From Saccharibacillus deserti (lineage in GTDB: Bacteria > Bacillota > Bacilli > Paenibacillales > Paenibacillaceae): a DNA stretch of 64,000 nucleotides. Position 1 is the stretch's first letter. Every line of letters starts with the position of its first letter. The DNA is taken from NCBI RefSeq assembly GCF_013618475.1, contig NZ_JABJVN010000007.1, positions 237,313 to 301,312 on the forward strand, written 5' to 3'. The translations under genes and the position numbers were made by a program. The notes beneath the pieces were generated by a model that saw only the letters and a list, made by a program, of their open reading frames with translations, was not told the DNA's origin and made no database searches. Positions 53,635 to 62,688 of the stretch are shown here, piece by piece.

Positions 53635-53723
53635 AGAGAGTAACTTTCAAAGCCGAGCATTTGCATGCGTTCGCTTCCTTCACGGCCCCATAGAATGAAT
53701 TCTCAGATAAAGGAGTTGTACGC

Positions 53724-54869
53724 ATGGAGATCAAATCTTCTCTTACGACAAACCAAGATACGAATAACGCTTTTCAAGAAATCAAATCCAAGCTTTCTCC
53801 GCAGGCGAAAGCCGTAGTTTTTTTTGCCAGCACCGTATATGACTTCCCAAGGTTGAGCACGCTGTTTCGGGAAGCTTTCCCCGAAGCCGAAGTGCTCGGG
53901 CTGACGACGGTCGGCGAAATCGGCCCTTCGGGCTTTTCCGAAAACGGCTTGTCCGCCATGAGCTTTGCCGGTTCGCTCCAAGCCAGGGGCGTCCTGATCG
54001 AGGACATCGTCAAATATCCGGTTTTTTACCGGGATAACCTGATGGACGCGGCTCGGCAGATCGGAATCGATGCCGGCAGCGCCTTTCCCGAACGGGAAGG
54101 CCTCGGGCTCGTTTTTCCGAACGGCCTGATCGGAGCGGAAGAGAAGATGCTGTCCGTCGTCAATTCGGTCTTCGCGCGAGAAGGATTTCCCCTGTTCGGA
54201 GGAACCGCGGGCGACGACGCCAAATTTGAGAAAACCCAGGTTTCTTATCAGGGCAGCGTGTCCCATACCGGCGGCCTCGTCTTGTTCATTAAGCCGGATA
54301 CGGCATTCCATATTGCCAAAGAAAATATTTTCGCCCCGATGGGCCAAAAAATGAAAATTACGAAAGCCGATGCGGGCGCCCGTATCGTCCATGAATTCAA
54401 CGGACGTCCGGCGGCTTCGGAATATGCCCGTCTGCTCGGGGTATCGGCAGGGGAGCTAAGCCGTTACTTCATGACGAATCCGCTCGGGCGGGTCGTGAAC
54501 GAAGAAGTCTTTATCGCTTCCCCGTTCGAAGTGCTGCCCAGCGGAGGGGTCAAATTCTACTGCCAGCTGTTCGAAGGCATGACCGTCGACATTCTGGCTC
54601 CCAAAGATCCCGTCGAGACGATTCGTCAAACGGTGGAAGCTTTCCGCGGCCGCTTCTCGCGCCTAGACGGGGTACTGGCCGTCAACTGCATCCTACGCAA
54701 GTTTCAGTTCCATAACGACAGGCTGTTCCCCGCGATTAACGCCCATATGGATAAGCTCCCCAATTTGGGCGGATTTTGCAGCTACGGCGAACAATTAAAC
54801 CGAACGCAGTTGAATCAGACGCTTGTTCTGCTCGGGTTCGGCACGCTCAGACAGGGGGAATCGGTATGA
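53724..54869 (+). CDS. FIST-domain sensory protein
   Basis: A 381-aa soluble protein with FIST_N ([20 protein letters not shown], the [11 protein letters not shown] turn, [10 protein letters not shown]) and FIST_C ([37 protein letters not shown]). FIST domains sense small ligands, perhaps amino acids, usually as input to signalling proteins. AAAGGAG precedes the ATG. It is coupled by ATGA to a chemoreceptor lacking its own sensor, so the two probably act as a split receptor. Confidence 0.9.
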   Translation: MEIKSSLTTNQDTNNAFQEIKSKLSPQAKAVVFFASTVYDFPRLSTLFREAFPEAEVLGLTTVGEIGPSGFSENGLSAMSFAGSLQARGVLIEDIVKYPVFYRDNLMDAARQIGIDAGSAFPEREGLGLVFPNGLIGAEEKMLSVVNSVFAREGFPLFGGTAGDDAKFEKTQVSYQGSVSHTGGLVLFIKPDTAFHIAKENIFAPMGQKMKITKADAGARIVHEFNGRPAASEYARLLGVSAGELSRYFMTNPLGRVVNEEVFIASPFEVLPSGGVKFYCQLFEGMTVDILAPKDPVETIRQTVEAFRGRFSRLDGVLAVNCILRKFQFHNDRLFPAINAHMDKLPNLGGFCSYGEQLNRTQLNQTLVLLGFGTLRQGESV

Positions 54870-55873
54870 ATCCATTAAGCATTCTGTTATCCATGAAGAA
54901 GAAGCAGGAACTTTCGGAACGGCAAAAAGAAGAGTTTGTGGAGACTTTGCACGGCTTGTCGGAAACCGAGTATGCCAACGTCGTCAAATCGCTTGCCGAC
55001 CTGATCGGCCTGCTGGATCAAGCCACCTCCAAAAATTCGGCCAAAGACAGCGAACTTATGGATCAGGTCGGGCTGCTTAAGGTCGATATGGCGGAACAAA
55101 ACAGCCGTCTTAACCGCTCCGTCGAAAGCATCCGTCAAATTGTAGCCCGGACCGAGGACGTCACGTTCATCACGCACGAAGTCGAGCAGCAGAGCGGGCA
55201 AAATTACCGCGTCATCGTCGAAGGCGGAGAAAGCGTAGACGCGCTGAGCGGCGAGATTGACTCGCTGAAAGCGATTTTCGCCCAGTTTCGCGCTTCCATC
55301 CGGATGCTTAAAAGCGAAGTGTCTTCCATTTCGAATTTTGCTTCCACGATTCAAGAGATCGCGAACCAAACGAATCTGTTGGCTTTGAACGCCAGCATCG
55401 AAGCGGCCCGGGCCGGGGAGCAGGGCAGAGGCTTCGCGGTCGTTGCCCAGGAAGTGCGCAAGTTGGCCGACCAAAGCAAAACGGCCCTGCTCGAGATCGA
55501 CGGAAAAGTCAAAGAAGTCACGATGAACGTCGACGATCTGGATCGGGAATTCGAGCGCAAGACATCGGCCATCGACGAAGTCATCGATACGTCGAACCGG
55601 ACCCGAGACGTTTTCGCGCGAATTCTGAGCACCGAGGAGCAGTTAAGAGGCAGCATGTCCCGAATCAAGGGAGCCAACGACCATATCGTATCCGATTTGT
55701 CGGAGTTTTCCGCTTCTTTGGAACAAGTGCTTCAGGGATTTCTTCAGAGCGATCGGCGCATCGGTCATCTGTATCAGCTGTCGCAGGACAAATTCACGTT
55801 TTCGACGGAAACGTTTGCCTACACGTCGCAGCTTCGCGACCTCGCCAACGCCCTGCGTGATCGCCGGCTGTAG
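54866..55873 (+). CDS. Soluble methyl-accepting chemotaxis protein
   Basis: A 335-aa protein with no membrane helix. The signalling hairpin reads [20 protein letters not shown] followed by [15 protein letters not shown]. The N terminus is helical, without a ligand domain. The likely partner is the FIST protein of the preceding gene. ATG 54866 overlaps its stop and AGGGGGA stands upstream. It may drive CheA or another kinase from the cytosol. Confidence 0.9.
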   Translation: MNPLSILLSMKKKQELSERQKEEFVETLHGLSETEYANVVKSLADLIGLLDQATSKNSAKDSELMDQVGLLKVDMAEQNSRLNRSVESIRQIVARTEDVTFITHEVEQQSGQNYRVIVEGGESVDALSGEIDSLKAIFAQFRASIRMLKSEVSSISNFASTIQEIANQTNLLALNASIEAARAGEQGRGFAVVAQEVRKLADQSKTALLEIDGKVKEVTMNVDDLDREFERKTSAIDEVIDTSNRTRDVFARILSTEEQLRGSMSRIKGANDHIVSDLSEFSASLEQVLQGFLQSDRRIGHLYQLSQDKFTFSTETFAYTSQLRDLANALRDRRL

Positions 55874-55945
55874 AGCTTAAGGCAATTCCCGTACTGAACG
55901 GGAAAGCCAAAGTCCGGATAGGACGACTCCCTATCCATGATGCGC

Positions 55946-55980
55946 GAAAAGGCCTGTTCCCATGGGAACAGGCCTTTTCT
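55946..55980. terminator. Bidirectional terminator FIST-MCP / nagA
   Basis: A perfect palindrome at 55946-55979 (AAAAGGCCTGTTCCC arm and its complement) is followed by T-rich sequence on both strands. It lies between convergent genes. Confidence 0.85.
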
Positions 55981-56074
55981 TGATGAAGACGAAGGGTGAA
56001 AACGGAACTTCGATTAAAACGTCAGGCGGCGGTTGAACGGCACGCGGCATAATCGCTGGAAGAAATCAAAGCGA

Positions 56075-57385
56075 TTACCCGATTTTCCGTCCCGCGGCCC
56101 AGACGCCGCGCAGTTCCAGTTCCTCGTCCAGCAAGGCGAGATCGGCACGCTTGCCCGGCTCGATCGAGCCGGTCTCGCCGTAGATGCCGGCCTGCCGGGC
56201 CGGCGCGGCGCTGGCCGCGTGCGAAGCGCGCTCGATGCTCAGGCCCACCTGGCGGACGAGGAAGCGGAAGCCTTCGTCCATCGTCAGCCGGCTGCCCGCC
56301 AGCGCGCCGCCCTGCGTGAGAGCCACGCCGCCTTCGACCTTGACCGGCAGGTCGCCGAGGAAGTAATCGCCGTCGCCGAGACCGGCGGCGGACATGGCAT
56401 CGGTGACGAGGACGAGATTCCCCTCGTTCTTCACCTTTGCCAGCAGCTTGACCGCGCCGGGATGGACATGGATGCCGTCCGCGATAACCTCGGCCGTAAT
56501 CGCATCGGTGCCCAGTACGGCACCGGCCGTGCCCGGCTTGCGATGGTGCAGCGGCGTCATCGCGTTGAACGTGTGCACGGCATGGTTCAGTCCGGCGCCT
56601 ACGGCCGCCAGCACTTCTTCATAACTGGCGTCGGTGTGCCCGAGCGCCGCCGTAATGCCGTTCGCGCGCAGCCACGCGATCGTCTCCAAAGCGCCTTCGC
56701 GCTCGGGCGCCAGCGTCAGCTGGCGGATCAGACCGGGATAGCGAGCTTCCCAGTCTTCCAGCCAATCCGTGCGCGGCAGGGCAATATGGTCCGGGTTCTG
56801 CGCCCCCGGCCACTGCGGGCTGATAAACGGCCCTTCCAGGTGCACCCCTTCGATGCTCGCGCCGGATGCCGCGCCCGGCATCCGGCTGCGCTGCCGGTAA
56901 GCCCAGACGGCTTCCAGCACGCCGCCGATCATGTCGTGCGTCGCCGTCATGGTCGTCGCCAGCATCGACGTCGACCCGTGCGAGCCGTGGAACTTGGCGA
57001 TCGTCTCCAGCACGCCGGGTTTCCCGGCGTCCATGAAGTCCGCGCCCATGCCTCCGTGGACGTGTACGTCCACGAAGCCCGGCAGCAGCCAGCCTTGGTT
57101 CGCGTCGACGACCTGGATGTCGACGCTCTTCCCGGCGCCATCTTCCGCGTCGATGCCCGCCGTATCGTCCGACCGGACCGACACGATGCGGCCGCCGGAC
57201 ACGACGCAGCTGCCGCGGGCGATTACGCCGCCCGGCGTCACGATCCGCGCGTTCACGAAGCGGATTGCCGCGGGAGAGTCTTCTTCGGGGGGAGCGGCCT
57301 GAGCGGAATCGCCGCTGCCGGGCAGCTGGATGTTCAGTTCCAGCTGTTCGACTTTTTCGTCGTCAGAATGTCGTTCGCCGCTCAT
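56075..57385 (-). CDS. nagA: N-acetylglucosamine-6-phosphate deacetylase
   Basis: A 436-aa amidohydrolase: PGFVDVHVHGG (metal His pair), HLEGPFISP (the family metal Glu), ALGHTDASY, HTFNAMTPLHHR and VTDAMSAAG (catalytic Asp). It converts GlcNAc-6-P to GlcN-6-P and acetate. ATG 57385 overlaps the nagB stop by 4 bp. The first ~42 residues are an acidic extension before the usual start (FVNARIVTPGG); the frame is open even further upstream but that is inside nagB. Confidence 0.93.
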   Translation of the reverse strand: MSGERHSDDEKVEQLELNIQLPGSGDSAQAAPPEEDSPAAIRFVNARIVTPGGVIARGSCVVSGGRIVSVRSDDTAGIDAEDGAGKSVDIQVVDANQGWLLPGFVDVHVHGGMGADFMDAGKPGVLETIAKFHGSHGSTSMLATTMTATHDMIGGVLEAVWAYRQRSRMPGAASGASIEGVHLEGPFISPQWPGAQNPDHIALPRTDWLEDWEARYPGLIRQLTLAPEREGALETIAWLRANGITAALGHTDASYEEVLAAVGAGLNHAVHTFNAMTPLHHRKPGTAGAVLGTDAITAEVIADGIHVHPGAVKLLAKVKNEGNLVLVTDAMSAAGLGDGDYFLGDLPVKVEGGVALTQGGALAGSRLTMDEGFRFLVRQVGLSIERASHAASAAPARQAGIYGETGSIEPGKRADLALLDEELELRGVWAAGRKIG

Positions 57386-58107
57386 TTCGTCCACGCTCCC
57401 GCCGCTTCGTCCAGCAGCACGACCAGATTCGGATGCAGCTGCAGCAGCGAAGCCGGACACCGGGTCGTGATCGGGCCGGTCAGCGCGCGTTTGGCGATAT
57501 CCGCTTTGGACGCGCCGCGCACGACGAGCATGATCTGACGCGCCTTCATGATACCCGCGACGCCCATTGTGATCGCCTGCTTCGGTACCTCGCCGATCGA
57601 ATCGAAGAAGCGCGCGTTCGCTTCGATCGTCTGCTGCTGCAGCATGGCCGCATGGGTGCCGGGAATCAGTTCGTCGTCCGGTTCGTTGAACCCGATATGC
57701 CCGTTGTGGCCAAGTCCGAGCAGCTGCAGGTCGATCCCGTCGTCTTCGATCATGGCGTCGTAATAGGCGCATTCCTGCTGCAGATCGACGGCAAGTCCGT
57801 TCGGTACATGCGTATTCGCGGGATCGATATCGACCTTGTCGAACAGATGCGTGTTCATGAAGCAGCGGTAGCTCGCCGGATGGCCGCCCGACAGCCCGAC
57901 GTATTCGTCGAGATTGTACGAACGGGCTTTTGCGAAGCTCACGCTTCCGCTCTCATACAGCTTGACCAGCTCGCCGTAAATGCCGATCGGCGTACTGCCG
58001 GTGGCAAGGCCGAGTACGGCCTTGGGACTTGCCTGCAGCAGACTTGCGATCAAGCCGGCTCCTGCGCGGTTCAGATCTTCTTCGGTACGGAACGTCAACA
58101 AATTCAT
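57382..58107 (-). CDS. nagB: Glucosamine-6-phosphate deaminase
   Basis: A 241-aa protein with LGLATGSTPIGIYGELVKLY, SYNLDEYVGLSG (catalytic Asp), LLGLGHNGHIGFNEP (catalytic His region) and RGASKADIAK. It isomerises and deaminates GlcN-6-P to fructose-6-P and ammonia. It shares an operon with nagA; 137 bp separate it from rpiR, in which I see no clear terminator or promoter. Confidence 0.94.
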   Translation of the reverse strand: MNLLTFRTEEDLNRAGAGLIASLLQASPKAVLGLATGSTPIGIYGELVKLYESGSVSFAKARSYNLDEYVGLSGGHPASYRCFMNTHLFDKVDIDPANTHVPNGLAVDLQQECAYYDAMIEDDGIDLQLLGLGHNGHIGFNEPDDELIPGTHAAMLQQQTIEANARFFDSIGEVPKQAITMGVAGIMKARQIMLVVRGASKADIAKRALTGPITTRCPASLLQLHPNLVVLLDEAAGAWTK

Positions 58108-58244
58108 AATTTGGCACCTCCGGGTAGTACATTGACCAAGATAAAAGTCAGGTTACGCCCCCTGGGATTTCGTACCGGAAGCGTGTACGAAGCCTCCGAC
58201 GGAATTGTTATTTCAGGCGAACGTAAATCTCTGATTGGATTTGG

Positions 58245-59099
58245 TCAACGTAGTGGGTTCAGATACTGACGGACGTTGTGATAAGACTGCTCCAGCATGG
58301 GGACGTATTCGTCGAAACCTTCGCTGAGCATGCCCGTGAACAGAATGTCGATCACGTGCAGCTGGGCGATCCGGGACGCCATCGCGCCGCGCCGCACGCC
58401 TTCTTCCAGCGACGAAGTGAACAGCGGAACATCCGCAAGACCGGGCAGCGGGCTGGTCCCGTAGCGGGTCAGCGACAAGGTGAGCGCTCCGGCGTCTTTG
58501 GCGCAGCGCAGTGCGGCGATCGTCTCCGGCGTCTCTCCGGAGTACGAAATGGCCAGTGCCACGTCGCCTTTGCCCAGCGTGGACGCCGAGGTGATCTGCA
58601 TATGCGAATCGGCGAACGCGGTACAGCTTTTGCCGATCCGGATCAGCTTCTGGTAGAAGTCCTGCGCGACGATCGACGACGTGCCCATCCCGTACAGGTC
58701 GATTCGCCGGGCACCGCCGAGCGCCGCAACCGCCCGTTCCAGCGCTTCGGGATCGAGCAGCCGGGTCGTGTCGGTGATCGAGGAGAGATGGTTGGCTTCG
58801 ATGGCACGCGCGATTTCCTGCAGCGGCCGTCCGGCGACGATATCCTGATACGTCGCCGCTTCGGACGGACGCGACAGTTCGCCGACCAGGCGCATTTTGA
58901 AATCGGGAAATCCTTTGAAACGCAGCGATTTGCAAAAACGGGTCACGGTCGCCGGACTGATTCCGCAGGCGGCGGCAAGCTCCGTAATCCCGAGACGCTG
59001 AACGTGTTCGGGTTGTTCCAGAATATAATCGGCCAACCGTTTCTCCTGGGGAGAGAAGCGGTCCAGGCCTTCTTGAATCAGCAGCAGCGTAGCGGACAT
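58245..59099 (-). CDS. RpiR/MurR-family regulator of amino-sugar genes
   Basis: A 284-aa protein with HTH_6 (LGITELAAACGISPATVTRF) and a SIS sugar-phosphate isomerase domain (IDLYGMGTSSIVAQDFYQKL, VALAISYSGETPETIAALR). Such regulators sense phosphorylated (amino) sugars. It is upstream of nagBA on the same strand and probably controls them and itself through the palindrome at 59186-59200. Confidence 0.9.
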   Translation of the reverse strand: MSATLLLIQEGLDRFSPQEKRLADYILEQPEHVQRLGITELAAACGISPATVTRFCKSLRFKGFPDFKMRLVGELSRPSEAATYQDIVAGRPLQEIARAIEANHLSSITDTTRLLDPEALERAVAALGGARRIDLYGMGTSSIVAQDFYQKLIRIGKSCTAFADSHMQITSASTLGKGDVALAISYSGETPETIAALRCAKDAGALTLSLTRYGTSPLPGLADVPLFTSSLEEGVRRGAMASRIAQLHVIDILFTGMLSEGFDEYVPMLEQSYHNVRQYLNPLR

Positions 59100-59177
59100 G
59101 ACAGCACTCCTTCGGCAAGCGGCACTCGAACGGATAAACAGGCCGCTTTTTATGAAAAATATTTTTATATATAATCA

Positions 59178-59205
59178 ATTATAATAGAAAATAATTTTCT
59201 TGCAA
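59178..59205 (-). promoter_or_regulatory. rpiR promoter with palindrome in the spacer
   Basis: On the minus strand, TTGCAA (59205-59200), a 16-nt spacer and TATAAT (59183-59178) form a good sigma-A promoter. A perfect 7+1+7 palindrome AGAAAATAATTTTCT (59186-59200) fills the spacer, a plausible autoregulatory operator. Confidence 0.6.
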
Positions 59206-59353
59206 CGTCATCCTGAACAAACCGGCCGTATCGGGACAATCTTCGCTTGGCTTCGGGTCACAAGATTCGGGCTTCCCGTGGATCTGCGCTTCAGCAAAGA
59301 CAATCCCTCGGCATCGATATCGGCATTGACGGCCGCGGCCGTTCCTGCCTGGC

Positions 59354-60436
59354 TCAATCGGGCTTGATCGGGCTGCGCTGCTCCAGAAGCGCGTCGCTAT
59401 CGATCGCTCCCGCTTCTTGGATCAGCATCAGCAGAGAGTGAGTCACGCTGTGATCGTTCTCCCGGTGCAGCAGCTTTGTCAGATCGGGAACTTTTTTTCG
59501 CAGCGTCTCGGTCGGCATGTAGGTCTGGAGCAGTCGAGCCGCCACCTGGCGGTCTTCCGAATGAGGACTATTGTGCAAAAAATCCAGCAGATCGTTCTCC
59601 GCGTAAGGGTAATCGGCCTTGGCCAGATGCTGCAGCGTCACAAGGGCAAGCGGCGTGTACGGCTCCGTTTTCCGCAGAATATGGCGCAGCCGCGCCGTCG
59701 TACCCGGTCCGAGCGCCGGGATCTTGAACAGTCCGCGAAGGGCTTCAAGCCGCAGCTGCTCATCGTCCGTTTCGTCGAACAACGCCAGCAGTTCCTGTTC
59801 GCTGCCGCCGGGCAGCCTGCCGAAGCGGTCGACGCTGCGCCCTGCGATCAGTTCGTCGAGCCAGCGTTCGTACCAATTCAGGAAGTTCTTTTCGTACGCA
59901 AAAAAAGGTCTCTGTTCATCGCGGTCAATATACACAATCCTGCCGCGATACGGTCCGTTGAGAATCAGCACCGTATCGTGCGTCCAGCCCTGCGTCCCGA
60001 TACACAGCGTTCCCTGAAACATCCGTTCTCCGCCCGCTTCGCATCCTTCGTTGGCTTCTTCCGCCTGCTTTTCGTATAACGCTTCCAGCTCCCACCATTC
60101 TTCTTCGGTAAAATCCGGCCGCAGGATACAGGGTTCCGCCATTCGGGCCGATTCCTGCTCCATCTGTTCAAGCGTGTACAGGCCGTGATACGGACCTGCC
60201 CCTCCGCTGCCGACTGCCGTCAGGAAATCCGTCAATTCTTGAGGCAGCGCAATCCCGTGCTTTCGCTCGAAGGCTTCGACCGCCGCGGGGGAGAGAGGTT
60301 CTTTCAGGATATACTTGTGGCGGCTTGCGCCGAAGATCTGGAAAAGGTTGTCCTGGCGGGCAGCCTGCGCGACCTTTTCCCGGATTCGCTGCAGGGGGTC
60401 GGGGTGGTCCGTGTTTTTTCTTTTCCGTAATCGCAT
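59354..60436 (-). CDS. SMI1/KNR4-like protein with HEAT-like tail
   Basis: A 360-aa protein. Residues ~50-190 match the SMI1/KNR4 fold (LSPAAVEAFERKHGIALPQE, FLTAVGSGGAGPYHGLY, WTHDTVLILNGPYRGRIVYI, YEKNFLNWYERWLDE). The C-terminal ~140 residues are short helical repeats (LRLEALRGLFKIPAL..., VAARLLQTYM) like HEAT repeats. SMI1 proteins often act as immunity to secreted toxins, but no toxin gene is nearby. ATG 60436 has only a weak ribosome site. Confidence 0.75.
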   Translation of the reverse strand: MRLRKRKNTDHPDPLQRIREKVAQAARQDNLFQIFGASRHKYILKEPLSPAAVEAFERKHGIALPQELTDFLTAVGSGGAGPYHGLYTLEQMEQESARMAEPCILRPDFTEEEWWELEALYEKQAEEANEGCEAGGERMFQGTLCIGTQGWTHDTVLILNGPYRGRIVYIDRDEQRPFFAYEKNFLNWYERWLDELIAGRSVDRFGRLPGGSEQELLALFDETDDEQLRLEALRGLFKIPALGPGTTARLRHILRKTEPYTPLALVTLQHLAKADYPYAENDLLDFLHNSPHSEDRQVAARLLQTYMPTETLRKKVPDLTKLLHRENDHSVTHSLLMLIQEAGAIDSDALLEQRSPIKPD

Positions 60437-60652
60437 GGATTAGATCCCTCGCTTCGTCAAAATTCCGATTCGCTTCCGCCATCTGGTAAAGCTTTTGGCT
60501 CCGCCATCATAAACGAACCTCCTGCGAGAGACAACCCTTTCCCGTCACTCGAACGAGGAACGATTTTTGCGGGAAGACGCGGCGAAGGAGAGCGGAGATC
60601 CTGTATAATGGAAGCAGCTGTTATTTCGATATGAAACGGAGGATGATCACGC

Positions 60653-61249
60653 ATGGCCGATCCGCAAACCCATCCCAAAGTCGACGCTTTTCTGGAACGT
60701 TCCGAATCCTGGCGCGAAGAGTTCGCGAAGCTGAGAAGCCTGGCGCTGGACAGCGAAATGAAAGAAGAACTGAAGTGGGGCCAGCCCTGCTACACGATCG
60801 AAGGCGGCAATGTCGTATTGATCCACGGGTTCAAGGAATACTGCGCGCTGCTGTTCATCAAAGGCGCCCTGCTGCAGGATAACGAGCTCATGCTGATCCA
60901 GCAGACGCAGAAAGTGCAGGCGGGCCGCCAGCTGCGTTTCCGGAATTTGGCGGAGATCGAGCAGCAGGAAGAGCGGATTCGGGCTTATATTCGCGAAGCG
61001 ATCGAGATTGAACGGGCCGGGCTTAAAGTCGAGCTGAAGCCAAGCGAAGAGTATGCGATTCCCCTGGAACTTCAAGTTCGCTTCGACGGCAGTCCCGAGC
61101 TGAAGACGGCGTTCGAAGCGCTGACACCGGGCCGCCAACGCGCGTATCTGCTGCATTTTGCCGAACCCAAGCAGTCCAAGACCCGCGAAGCGAGAATCGA
61201 CAAGCACGCGCCGCGGATTATGGAAGCCAAAGGATTGAACGATCGTTAA
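60653..61249 (+). CDS. YdeI/OmpD-associated family protein
   Basis: A 198-aa protein: N-terminal DUF1801 part (LALDSEMKEELKWGQPCYTI, VVLIHGFKEYCALLFIKGA) and the C-terminal OmdA-like tail (ALTPGRQRAYLLHFAEPKQS, TREARIDKHAPRI). In Bacillus YdeI-like proteins link to antimicrobial-peptide tolerance. The RNA function is unknown. GGAGG stands 8-9 nt before the ATG. Confidence 0.88.
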   Translation: MADPQTHPKVDAFLERSESWREEFAKLRSLALDSEMKEELKWGQPCYTIEGGNVVLIHGFKEYCALLFIKGALLQDNELMLIQQTQKVQAGRQLRFRNLAEIEQQEERIRAYIREAIEIERAGLKVELKPSEEYAIPLELQVRFDGSPELKTAFEALTPGRQRAYLLHFAEPKQSKTREARIDKHAPRIMEAKGLNDR

Positions 61250-61336
61250 AAAAAGCCCGGACCGCCAAACGAAACAAGGACGAAGCGCGTTTATTCAGCA
61301 GACCTATTCGTAATCAGGCAGGAGGCGGTATCGAAC

Positions 61337-61594
61337 ATGAATAGCAAAAAACTGCAAATTTCCATATTCGCGGCAGCCGGCACAGGAATCGTATTGACTC
61401 TCGCCGCGGGCGTGCTGCTTGTGAATACGGACTGGTGGACGACGCCGGTACGCACTTCCGGTTCGTCGACCGTTCAGGTCGGACCTCCTATAGGCGATTG
61501 GACGATCATCGAAGACGGCCAGGGCGGCTGGACTACGATCGGAGAGCTCAAAAAGTCCATGAGCGTTCAGCTGCCGGAAGACTCCGATAAATAA
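61337..61594 (+). CDS. Small membrane-anchored protein, unknown
   Basis: An 85-aa protein: basic MNSKKLQ, one helix (ISIFAAAGTGIVLTLAAGVLL), then an outside domain with two WTTI-type repeats (DWTIIEDGQGGWTTIGELKK). GGAGGCGG precedes the ATG. No family is recognised. Confidence 0.6.
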   Translation: MNSKKLQISIFAAAGTGIVLTLAAGVLLVNTDWWTTPVRTSGSSTVQVGPPIGDWTIIEDGQGGWTTIGELKKSMSVQLPEDSDK

Positions 61595-61687
61595 ACGCCA
61601 TATTCCTACCTCGACATAGGGATCGTTTCAAATTTGAGAAGTAGGCGGAACATCCTTTAAAATGGAGAAGGTACTTACCTATTAGGA

Positions 61688-61734
61688 CGTTTGCGCAAGC
61701 GTATCGGTGAGCGTTACCGCCGTTTACGCAAACG
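61688..61734. promoter_or_regulatory. 14-bp inverted repeat upstream of the DUF3817 gene
   Basis: CGTTTGCGCAAGCG (61688-61701) is inverted at 61721-61734 (CGTTTACGCAAACG) with two mismatches and a 19-nt loop, 17 nt before the ribosome site. It may be an operator or an mRNA leader hairpin; it has no T-run. Confidence 0.45.
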
Positions 61735-61759
61735 CCTTCACCATTCGAAGGAGGCTGAC

Positions 61760-62098
61760 ATGCTGAAGACCGTGCTCGGAAGATTCAAAGTGATCGGGTA
61801 TATGGAAGGGGTCTCGTTTCTGCTGCTGCTTCTCGTGGCGATGCCGCTGAAGTACGGAGCGGGCGTCGATATGGCCGTGACGATCGTGGGAGCGGCGCAC
61901 GGGGCGCTGTTCGTCCTGTACATTCTGGCGTCGTTCCATGCGTTTATCGCGCTTAAGTGGGGCATGACCAAGTTATTCTGGGCGCTTGTCGCGTCCGTGC
62001 TGCCGATCGGGACCTTTGTATTCGAATCGTATTTGAAAAAAGAGATCCAGGCGGGCCGCGCTTACGCGACACCGGAAGAAGCGCGGCGTGGACAATAG
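61760..62098 (+). CDS. DUF3817 integral membrane protein
   Basis: A 112-aa protein with three helices; FKVIGYMEGVSFLLLLLVAMPLKY and the central GAAHGALFVLYI are the DUF3817 hallmarks. ATG 61760 is preceded by AAGGAGG. The frame is open upstream through the inverted repeat with an Arg/Lys-rich stretch, but the ribosome site argues for 61760. Confidence 0.85.
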   Translation: MLKTVLGRFKVIGYMEGVSFLLLLLVAMPLKYGAGVDMAVTIVGAAHGALFVLYILASFHAFIALKWGMTKLFWALVASVLPIGTFVFESYLKKEIQAGRAYATPEEARRGQ

Positions 62099-62488
62099 AG
62101 GGAGAAACCCGATAACGTTCAGAAAGCCGCCGGCATACCGTATATTCGGATTCGTATCGGTCATCTTGGCTTGGAGTTTTCATTTAACGTACAGATTCTC
62201 CAATACGGACGACGTAGGAGTGGGAATGCTGCTGTCGCTCGGCAATGCGATGCTGCTGTTGATGACGCTGCCCTGGGGCATAGTCGGAATTGGAGAGCTG
62301 ATTTATCTGCTGCGCCTGCGCAAGAAAAACGGGCTGAATCTCAACATGGAGGTCCCGTCGACGAATCGGATACGTTCTCTTCCAAAAAGCTTAAGAATGG
62401 TTTGATTGTGAATATTTCGTATCTCGTTCTGGTATTCGCCCAGCTTACCTACGTCATCTACAATTGGAGCAGGGAGTTCGATTTATAG
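62088..62488 (+). pseudogene. Frameshifted small membrane protein
   Basis: From GTG 62088, overlapping the DUF3817 stop, one frame gives two helices (FGFVSVILAWSFHLTYRF, LLLMTLPWGIVGIGELIYLL) to RLRKKNGLNLNMEVPSTNR and stops at 62405. Another frame then carries GLIVNISYLVLVFAQLTYVI to the stop at 62488. A single frameshift near 62360 would restore one three-helix protein. Confidence 0.45.
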
Positions 62489-62590
62489 TTCGAATGAGTC
62501 TTTTGCATGGCTGGACGGAGTTTGGGAATTCGTTATAAAATAAGTCCAATTGAATCCGGCAGGGTAAGCAGGCCGCACCGAAAGCATCGG

Positions 62591-62629
62591 GGCTTTGAGA
62601 TGGAATATGCCATCTTGAGGCCTTTTTTT
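62591..62629 (+). terminator. Terminator upstream of the recombinase remnant
   Basis: AGATGG and CCATCT pair around AATATG, extended by GGC with GCC, and are followed by seven T. Confidence 0.6.
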
Positions 62630-62688
62630 ATGCACAAAATCGGATTTCCAAATTTTCCATCGAATGATAAACTAAGGAGGCAAGCAGA

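Noticed and set aside
56033..57538. 501-codon plus-strand frame across nagA
   Set aside because: Antisense to nagA with a composition artefact; no start signal.
60457..60530. 17-codon frame MMAEPKALPDGG after AGGAGG upstream of the SMI1-like gene
   Set aside because: It has a good ribosome site but is too short and unsupported by any similarity; it could be a leader peptide, but nothing else argues for it.
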